Source of the DNA: Antennarius striatus
Taxonomy: Eukaryota; Chordata; Actinopteri; Lophiiformes; Antennariidae
Length of the DNA stretch: 64,000 bases
NCBI RefSeq assembly: GCF_040054535.1
Contig: NC_090781.1
Span: 15,676,982 to 15,740,981, forward strand
Reading direction: 5' to 3'
The stretch's first letter is position 1. Each line of letters opens with the position of its first letter. Below the pieces are notes generated by a model. It was given only the letters and a program-made list of their open reading frames with translations. It did not search any database and was not told the origin of the DNA. Of the stretch, positions 57,001-64,000 are shown piece after piece. A program made the translations under genes and the position numbers.

Positions 57001-60000
57001 CCTCTCTCTCTCCCTTCACATCCATCCCTCTTGTCCTTGTGAACAGCAACTCTTCACATGATTATATAACCCACTTTTCTTAGAACATTTGAACAGTTTT
57101 GGCATTTTAAAAAGCCAGCTACCTTTCACAGGCTCATTTGACATACCTCATCCTGAGTGAGGAAGGTCTCTTTCTGCAGCGGTGTTAAATATCTCCCGAT
57201 GAGGCAATTGAGATCCTGGAAGAGAAGTGTGCATTATGTTTGATTCAACGTTGAAAAACAGACATGAAAGCACAGAGGTTTACATAGGTTGTAAGGAATA
57301 TTAAACCCAAACAACGATCAAAATGGGTGAAAATCAATCTGAGATTTAAGAGAAAAGGGACTCCTTTTTTATGTAATGGAAGGCATAGATAAACATACGA
57401 ATGAAATTAAGTAGTATTATTGTAAAGATCTGGTAAATATATCATTCAATTTCTCCAAATAAGGCTGGCTGAACAAAACATTGCACTACATTTCCCATTT
57501 TATTACTGTCAACCCAATATAAAGTCAAACAGCGTCATTTATTGAAATGTTGGTCTCAAGCCGATAAAATGTTCAAAAGATTGACATGGAATAGACAAAA
57601 AACAACAACTTTTAATCAGAACAAATTTTTAAAACGTAAGCAGCAATCACAAAATGAAACCAAACAAAGTTGACTAGCCACTGAATTACGTCTTTCATTT
57701 TGTACATACCTGCATTATATTTCAAAAGCACTTAAAACAAATCCAACCCGTGCATACGCCACACACAAAAGCCACGTTCATTTGATTTTGGGTAACTAGG
57801 AAAACAGTCCAACTTCTCCAAATTCAAAGCCTTCCCATCTGTTCTACAACACACTGTTTATTGTGCATAATATGATTTGTATAAAACACGCGTATGTACA
57901 GTATATCCCCAGCCCCTGAAATGAGAACATGTTAAGACATTTTTAACAATCCTAGTGTAAATCCTCTTTATCCAGGTTATCGCACTGAAACACATTTATA
58001 CTGGCCAGGAAAAAAAAATTAGGTAATATCCAGGCAAGAGCACAGCTGTGCACTCCTTATACCTCCCGAGAGTCAGGGATAAATATGGATCGGTCATGTG
58101 GAATAGGTGAGGGCTTACACAACCCAAGGCAGGCAGAAATACAGATTGATGGACAACAGCAACACAAGCACACTCCCGAGACCATCTGCCTCTCACACAA
58201 GTAAGATTAATGATACTGACTTTGACATAGGTGCGTTCGGTCTCCACCAGCTCACAGATGACTTTGCGAAGCTTGTCAGCATCGGACAGCTGTCGAGGAG
58301 TTGTAAGAGGTGGGAAGGGCGACTCCGGGCTGGGAGAGGATGACACACACTCCGAGGGATTCATGTCATGGAGACTGCGGCAAAAAGCAGCAACTTGCTC
58401 CGTACTCTGCAAATTGAGGGGGGTGAAAGAGAAAGATTCGTGGGACGATGAAATCTGCAAATCCAACGTCGAGGCAAAGGAAACAAAATCAAAAAAAATG
58501 AAAAAGTAGAAGAAACACCTTTTAGCAGAAGCAGGTTTTACTTTTCACCTACTGATGCACAGAGAATCATGACTGTGCAGAGAGTGAGCCTGGAAACAGG
58601 CAGAGAAGCAGTTTTGAAAAAAAAAAGAAAGGAAAAAAAAGCGTCTTTGCGCTCGTTTGGTCTATTTTCAGTCCGTCATAACAATGACTCTCCACCCCCT
58701 TCTATTCCACTCATATCCCTCTTTCCCTGGTGTTTTCCTCTAACTGATGGATCGGTGGTGTAATGAGTCATCTATTTCACAGAATCAAAATACACACACA
58801 CATACACACACACACAATATCTGTCCATAAAGTGTAGGTTGCCATGGGGACCAGCCTTGATGTTCATTAGACTATCATTTTGGATGGAAATAGACCCCAC
58901 TTAACAGCCTACGTGTCTGAAGTAATACACTTTATTTGCAACAGGCTGCAAACTTTCCTGCCATAACTGCTATATTTTAACTTTGTCATTTGACATCAAT
59001 ACAGCCACAGAACAAAAAGCACAAACAAAACTCTGCATTTATCTCACCTAGAAGGTATTTAACAGATAAAATGTTTTCTAATATTCTGTTATGATACATA
59101 AAGATCAATAGAAAACACCACGGAGCAAGCTGTCATGGCATCATAACAAGAAATACCAGCAGGTATTGATTTTTATGACTGACAATAAGTAGACAATATT
59201 TTGAAGCAGATTTAGGATAGATGGTTCACCAAAGTGACATGGGAGGAAAACTTATCCATTGACCCACTGACGCATTGTCACAAAAGCTTCCCATGCAGCT
59301 TTGCAGTTGACAATAGTTCTCTAATCAGACAGACACCCATATACAAGGCATGACAGCTGTTTTGTCCCCCCTGACAATTTCTCAAAATAATCAGGCAGAT
59401 CTCAATTATCAAATCAACTCGGAAGTGCCATGTCTGTGAACGTCGTGTAGAAAACTCAATTTACACCAGATCACTAGTGCTATTTTAGCAGAATCTGCAG
59501 GGAACGATCTGCTGCAGGTTTTCATTTTTATCATTAAACATGGTAAAAACACAGAAGTAGGGTTAGGGTTATTGCTACATATTTTAACCCTGCCTGCTAT
59601 GTGCAGGAAAAGCTAAAAAGAAACTACAATCAACTCAGTGCAAGTTCAAGTATAGTATGACCACCAAGTTTAAAAGAAAACACTTGCAAGTAAAACAATC
59701 AAAGGTTGAACACAATCTTTAAATAAACTTAATTCTTTCCTGCCCAGTCAAATCAGCAGAGCCTTATAAGACTGTCACAGTCCAGTCATAGTTTTCAGAC
59801 TCACAATCTGGGCTAATTAACACCATGGCAGCTTAGTTTGCATGGACAGTCATGACATGACTGGCCACGTAGAGAAGGAAAGAAAAGAGGGGGAGGGAGG
59901 CTCAAAACATAAAGCCTTCAATATCGCAGAAAAAGAAAAATGGCAGATAAGAGAGGCCCTCTCGGGTGAAACTGTCAGTTGACAGAGATGAGCATCTACC

Positions 60001-63000
60001 CCAACTAAGGAAATATATATTCGAAATTATTTCAAAGAATGAAAGCTCTGAAGGAGTAGGAAGACGATTACACGTCTGCCCTCTGAAACTGAGAGAAGCC
60101 TCAGATCACAGCTTGAGGTGCCAAGAGCTCTACAACAGTGAGAGAGTGAGTGTAAAAATGCTGAGTGTAATTTGTCAAAGTCATGTCAAGCCATGGTTGT
60201 CTGCAGAAAGTCAGATCCTCCAATCTGTCCATGTATTACATTGGTAGCAACAGATAGCCAGGTAAAGAAAACTGATAGAAAGAATGATTCTCACCAGATG
60301 CAGCATGTCATAGATGGAGTCTGAGGAGCGCTTCCTGTGTTTGCTCCACTTGAGGATGGACATAGCCAGGTGCAGGTGGACAGTCAGCGTCAGTTTAAGA
60401 GCCAGAGAGGAGACTCCTCGCTTTGGAAAGAGTCAACTCTAAACTGTGCCTCTCTAACACATTTCTCAGCCTTTTTTTTTTCTTCCCTATTTGAAAAAAG
60501 GAACAAGGAGCGGTGGTGCTTGTGATGAAGGATGAGTGAAACTGCACAGCCTCCTTCTCTCCGCCCACCAGTGCTTACAGTCTTCCAACTCCCCTTCCTT
60601 TCACCATCAGTGTCTGTTGTGGTTCTGTCACTGATATTCTGCTGCTTCCTCTCTCTCTCTGTCTTGCTCTCTGTTATCTACAGGCTGTTAAACTCAGGCA
60701 CACATTGTGAGGGTGAAGATCTAGCCAGCTCCTCCACCGTTATAGTAATATTATCATCCAGAGCAGGGAGAGCTGATGAGCAGGAGCAAAAGAGGTTTCT
60801 CCTCAAGGTGGAGCAGCATTGGCCGAGTGAGCCATACTACTGCAGTGGAATATAAATGAAAAATTTCAGGAATGGGGTGGGTGATGGGGAGAAGGGAGCA
60901 GCAAATGAGATGCTGAATACAGGAACAGCGATGCAAGAGGTATTACTGTACATGAAGAAAGTGAGTAGTCGGCATGCCAACATGTATTTAATGGTAGGTG
61001 CTATTGAGAAACGCTGAATTCAACATTTTATCCTGACCTGCACATTCTTGTGCCTCTGGCTCCCTGAAAATGTTGCTTTTTGCGATGTTGTTGTTGTATC
61101 TCATCAGGTTTCAGAAATGTGTACCTAAAAAGGTATACAGTGCGCAGTCGTTCCTCGCGGTTAATGCGTTCCAGGAACCACATGCGATTAGCAAATTCTG
61201 CGATACAGCGACAATCTTATTATTTATTGTAATTTAAATGTTTATGAAGCCTCGCCATACTGATATTAAACCACCTTCTATCTGCATTACCCTTTCACAC
61301 ATTCTTACGGACTGTTTAAAGCACTTTTGTGTCTCACAGAAGTCCGAGACTCACAGAATGTAGCACACTTCCGGATACCGTCAGCCAATAGAATGCGTGT
61401 ATGGTATCACGTGACTGTCTTCCAAAAAATCCGTGATGACTACAAAAGCTGAAATTTGACCTTGATCTAATTTTCTCAAGGTCAAGGTCATGATCTCATT
61501 TTCTTCCCTATTACCGCCAGAGTAATGTGCTTTTTCTTTTGTCTTTCTATCTGCAACGGTTGTGAAGCTATTTGGTGGACGGACGGACGGACGAACACAC
61601 CAACACTGACAATTACAATATACTGTATCACCGCTTCGCAGGATGTAATAATCACTGAGGCTATGTTGCATGTTACAGAGGATGTTTGTCCTTTAGTGCA
61701 CAAACAAAAATCTCTTTCAGAGGCCAAAGTAACATTTTCTGCAGGGGTTAAATTACTGGGTATTCATCAGTCGCTGGGGGAATGCTCTTCCTGTCCACAA
61801 CATCATTTAAGGGTTTGTTTTTGGATGTGTTCAAGCATTTGTTGCAACAGTAAGTTTAAGAACTTAACTGTGTGCATGTCAAACATGAGCAAAATGTGTC
61901 TCCAGACATACTGGAAGGACTTGGTTCCACGATGAGCTTGGGGTTCATTTCCAGACACTGCTACTGCATTTCTTGATAGGAAGACTTAATCCTAACATAT
62001 CCTGGTGTAAGAGGGTGCAATCTGGTGTTAGAAGATCATGACTTCCTTTGACAAAGACTAATCTAGGAAAAGAAAACATCACAGATGGAATGTTTAACAT
62101 CTTTTTCCTGTGTTTTGCTGAAAACTTAAATCCTCACTTTGATCAGATCACGGTAACGTGTTTCATTACAAAACCTGGTGAGAATTTTAAAAGAAAAGTG
62201 ATCCTTGAAATGAGGCAATGATCACGTTTTCATTTGAGATCTTCGAAAATATATTTTCATTCAGCATTTTATGAGTAGGAGCCCAGCTGTCGTTGAAGCC
62301 AGATGGTAACAGAAAGATGCCGTCGGCTCAATCAAAGAAAAATCTATCTTTGTACTTGGTATTAGAAGAATTCCTTCACTTGTTTACTTATTTTGACAAA
62401 ATTCAAGGAATTTTTTTCATTATCTGTGTCCAAAAGTTCAGATTAATTAAAATAAATACACTTTCATTCATTGTGACATCGATTCAAATCACCACAGAAA
62501 TTTGAACTACTGATTCAAATCAACATTTGAAGGCAAGTTTAATCAAAGACCCATCAATTAGTTGGCAGCTCAAACTGGACAACATAGGATACGATCCATT
62601 CAGAAATGCAGGCACGTTTAATGTCAGAGTGTACTAAATAGCTCGAACGGTGAAGTCATGAATCTGGATACGGATCTGCATGGGCATAAAAACTGCTTAA
62701 TGGACACGACTCCACTTCCTTAAACCAGATACATGTGGTAGCAACAGATGGAGCCCACAGAGCTAAAAGAGATGCTTTTATAGGACAAGGACAAAAAGCA
62801 AATGGAGAAGCTGGTGCATCAAATGAAAGTTTCAATTGGACACTCAGCAAATTCCGAAACGTTGCTCATACCTTTCTGCATTCTAACTCGCTGAAGATCT
62901 CAAAGTCATCATCCAGGCTGTCTCCAGAGCTCTCTAGTAACAATCCGACGCCATCGTCCAAGATCTCCTCTGCACAAAAAACAAACAAAAACAGTAATGC

Positions 63001-63635
63001 TTGACTGCGATGAAATGCTGCAGAGCATTTTATTTTTTCAAATGTGATGTTTTAAAAGCACTGTAAAGTACACAGGAAATGCTGTCATGGACCAGTCATT
63101 TCAGACCTTGGAAAACACTCAAATGTAATCAACCTATTCCATTTGAGTCTGTGTGGATTCACCATTTTCACATAAAGAAACTTCTGTCTCCAAGGAAAGT
63201 TGTAAGAAATCTTATCTCCTCTTTTTTCTTCCAATAATTAATACAGAAACAAACATGGAGCTCTAGAATGCTTTTCAACACTATTTCCTGTGCTAAATTT
63301 GTCTCCAACAGCTGCTAATAAAATATGCAAATGTGCAGATTGTTTTATCCGGCTTTCAATGAATAACAAAACCAAGATGGATTCTGATTCGATTTCAGTC
63401 TGTATTTGATGGTGCTTCTCACCTTGACTCTGGGAGAAGATGTCGGTGTAGAGATCTTCCTCTGCACCTGAACGGCGTGGCGGCAGGTAACACAGCTGAC
63501 GGCGGTCCACCGAGGGCAAGGTGTTGACTGTTAAAGCTAGCGAGGCTTGAGAAAACGCAGCCTTCATGTCTAAGAAGTTCAGACTGTGAGAGTCTTTTCC
63601 ATTCAGTTGAAGTATTTCATCTCCTGCATTAAGAC
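53573..63635 (-). CDS. tiam1: tiam1, Rac guanine-nucleotide exchange factor (3' half)
   Basis: TIAM1 loads GTP on Rac1 and acts at cell junctions, leading edges and synapses. Fourteen coding exons on the minus strand join in frame and give about 719 residues ending at TAA 53573-53575: 63423-63635, 62872-62969, 58221-58406, 57147-57215, 56697-56822, 56503-56611, 55705-55884, 55509-55627, 55313-55421, 55143-55201, 54931-55036, 54717-54804, 54423-54595 and 53573-54099. Parts in order: end of the PDZ domain, linker, DH domain ([20 protein letters not shown] to [12 protein letters not shown]), C-terminal PH domain and tail. The N-terminal PH, coiled-coil and Ras-binding regions lie right of the window. 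Strings such as [19 protein letters not shown] and RWVEEQFDL favour TIAM1 over TIAM2. Part of the mammalian tail is missing. A probable internal start exon is listed separately. Confidence 0.94.
54423..54595 (-). CDS. tiam1: tiam1 exon: PH end and basic tail
   Basis: 173 bases. It encodes [20 protein letters not shown] and [20 protein letters not shown]. Acceptor caccctcag, donor CAG|gtaact. Confidence 0.94.
54717..54804 (-). CDS. tiam1: tiam1 exon: PH domain
   Basis: 88 bases, encoding [19 protein letters not shown] and [10 protein letters not shown]. The acceptor has a 10-T tract; donor TAG|gtgagt. Confidence 0.94.
54931..55036 (-). CDS. tiam1: tiam1 exon: PH domain
   Basis: 106 bases, encoding [20 protein letters not shown] and [15 protein letters not shown]. 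Donor CAG|gtacat. Confidence 0.94.
55143..55201 (-). CDS. tiam1: tiam1 exon: PH domain (59 nt)
   Basis: 59 bases, encoding [19 protein letters not shown], the second and third PH strands. Acceptor ttttttag, donor ATG|gtgtgc. Confidence 0.93.
55313..55421 (-). CDS. tiam1: tiam1 exon: start of PH domain
   Basis: 109 bases, encoding [20 protein letters not shown] and [15 protein letters not shown]. Acceptor tttttccag, donor TTG|gtactt. Confidence 0.94.
55509..55627 (-). CDS. tiam1: tiam1 exon: last DH helix
   Basis: 119 bases, encoding [20 protein letters not shown] and [18 protein letters not shown]. Donor GAG|gtaggt. Confidence 0.95.
55705..55884 (-). CDS. tiam1: tiam1 exon: DH core
   Basis: 180 bases, encoding [20 protein letters not shown] and [20 protein letters not shown]. 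The second string is the conserved DH helix that contacts Rac switch regions. Acceptor ttccccag, donor ATG|gtaagg. Confidence 0.95.
56503..56611 (-). CDS. tiam1: tiam1 exon: DH domain
   Basis: 109 bases, encoding [20 protein letters not shown] and [15 protein letters not shown]. Acceptor ccccacag, donor AGG|gtgagt. Confidence 0.95.
56697..56822 (-). CDS. tiam1: tiam1 exon: DH domain
   Basis: 126 bases, phase 0, encoding [20 protein letters not shown] and [15 protein letters not shown]. Acceptor cccctag, donor AAG|gtttgc. Confidence 0.95.
57147..57215 (-). CDS. tiam1: tiam1 exon: DH domain (69 nt)
   Basis: 69 bases, phase 0, encoding [20 protein letters not shown] then QDE. Acceptor cttccag, donor GAG|gtatgt. 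The usual mammalian MERYLKPL is IGRYLTPL here. Confidence 0.95.
58221..58406 (-). CDS. tiam1: tiam1 exon: linker and start of DH domain
   Basis: 186 bases, phase 0, encoding [19 protein letters not shown] and [20 protein letters not shown]. Acceptor atttgcag. The donor AAA|gtcagt is weak. A second, upstream acceptor-like ttgcag at about 58457 would lengthen the exon. Confidence 0.93.
60295..60363 (-). CDS. tiam1: Probable alternative first exon of tiam1
   Basis: ATG at 60361-60363 opens 23 codons ([20 protein letters not shown] then LHL) and runs to a good donor, CTG|gtgaga, in phase 0. It splices in frame to the exon at 58221-58406 and would give a 639-residue DH-PH protein without the PDZ and all N-terminal domains. 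No strong acceptor lies just upstream, so a first exon is likelier than an internal one. A GC box is about 200 bases upstream. Confidence 0.5.
60561..60570 (-). promoter_or_regulatory. tiam1: GC box upstream of the alternative tiam1 exon
   Basis: Minus strand TGGTGGGCGG, an Sp1-type GC box, about 200 bases before the alternative ATG, followed by a purine-rich (GA)n stretch. Confidence 0.3.
61136..61670. mobile_element. Tigger-like MITE copy 2, truncated, plus attached repeat
   Basis: From 61138 it matches the complement of the MITE at 8490-8839 (cgttcctcgcggttaatgcg, ggactgtttaaagcactttt, gtatcacgtgactg) to about 61440. The second terminal repeat is missing. The sequence changes to another repeat-like stretch with gaccttgatct/tcaaggtcaaggtc and tggacggacggacgg up to about 61670. 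Confidence 0.6.
62872..62969 (-). CDS. tiam1: tiam1 exon: acidic linker
   Basis: 98 bases, encoding [20 protein letters not shown] and [13 protein letters not shown]. Acceptor tttgtgcag, donor AAG|gtatga. It is the counterpart of the acidic DLESSDE linker in mammals, before STEQV. Confidence 0.9.
63423..63635 (-). CDS. tiam1: tiam1 exon: end of PDZ domain
   Basis: 213 bases, encoding [20 protein letters not shown], then [10 protein letters not shown] and a linker to [12 protein letters not shown] is the conserved PDZ strand/helix motif. Acceptor accctgcag, donor AAG|gtgaga. Confidence 0.93.
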
Positions 63636-64000
63636 CTGCAGGGTGTGAAAACCATCAGTTTCGATTCAGTTTACTGTCTGTCACACTTCCATATTAAATA
63701 CACAGAATCAAATTCTGAAAATAAGAAAAAGCTAAATATACAGAATTTGTTAGGGTCAGTCAAAGACATCCTGGACAGAATTGCACTCATACAGCATCCC
63801 TGTCACATTTCACTTCCACTAGATGTGGGTGTCTACATTCTGGGCATCATTTCTTCACAAAGACAATTTACTATTCAGTCTCATTCCATTTTGAGTTGGA
63901 GGCTATTTGGCCCTCAACAATTGACTGTCAGTCCAGAATGGCTTATTGTTGTGTAACAAACAGCATCCATTAAATTCTGCTTGTTATTTCTAGAGCTGAC
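63636..64000 (-). other. tiam1: tiam1 intron, partial
   Basis: Non-coding sequence up to the window end. The next upstream tiam1 exon lies outside. No repeat recognised. Confidence 0.7.

Larger units (their letters stand above)
58407..62871 (-). other. tiam1: tiam1 intron containing the alternative exon
   Basis: 4.5 kb intron. Apart from the alternative first exon and the MITE at 61136, it is AT-rich without recognisable features, except a GGAC repeat with tggacggacggacgga at about 61575-61592. Confidence 0.6.

Noticed and set aside
61571-61600. GGAC repeat as a separate minisatellite
   Set aside because: Only three to four units; it looks like part of a common fish interspersed repeat.

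Overview
The window is vertebrate, almost certainly teleost fish, nuclear DNA. Its genes are split by short GT-AG introns, and the intergenic DNA carries fish-type tRNA-derived SINEs, two kinds of LINE, Tigger-like DNA elements and long (GT)n/(AT)n arrays. The gene order bach1 > grik1 > claudin-8/17 cluster > tiam1 matches human chromosome 21q (BACH1, GRIK1, CLDN17/CLDN8, TIAM1). This is an old conserved block at compact fish scale: grik1 fits in about 22 kb. No prokaryotic, viral or CRISPR-like system is visible.

Layout. 1-4735 (+): the last three coding exons of bach1 (end of BTB, Cys-Pro-rich middle, CNC-bZIP), with an internally deleted LINE in the second visible intron. 4736-15472: intergenic, holding a second LINE copy, two tRNA-headed SINEs, a TA-flanked MITE, a decayed hAT transposase and paired hairpins. 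15473-37793 (-): grik1 (GluK1 kainate receptor), 16 exons from signal peptide to TM4, including a 39-nt cassette exon and an unedited CAG at the Q/R site. Its introns hold a Tigger-like element, SINEs and a decayed Rex6/Dong-type LINE. 37794-40535: grik1 5' flank, a 122-bp (AT)n tract and a SINE whose tail matches the window's LINEs. 40536-49446 (-): four intronless claudin genes in tandem, nearly identical in the first extracellular loop but very different in their tails, one with a 50-residue N-terminal extension. 49447-52450: intergenic with one SINE. 52450-64000 (-): the 3' half of tiam1 (PDZ end, linker, DH, PH, C-tail), 14 coding exons plus a likely alternative first exon that would give a DH-PH-only Rac activator.

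The genes do not form a pathway; they are linked by old synteny. bach1 is a heme-regulated repressor, grik1 a synaptic glutamate-gated channel, the claudins tight-junction strand proteins, and tiam1 a Rac1 exchange factor active at junctions and synapses. The most notable signals are the claudin with the long N-terminus, the internal tiam1 start exon, the grik1 cassette exon, and repeats that share modules (one SINE with a LINE tail; two SINE families with one tRNA head).
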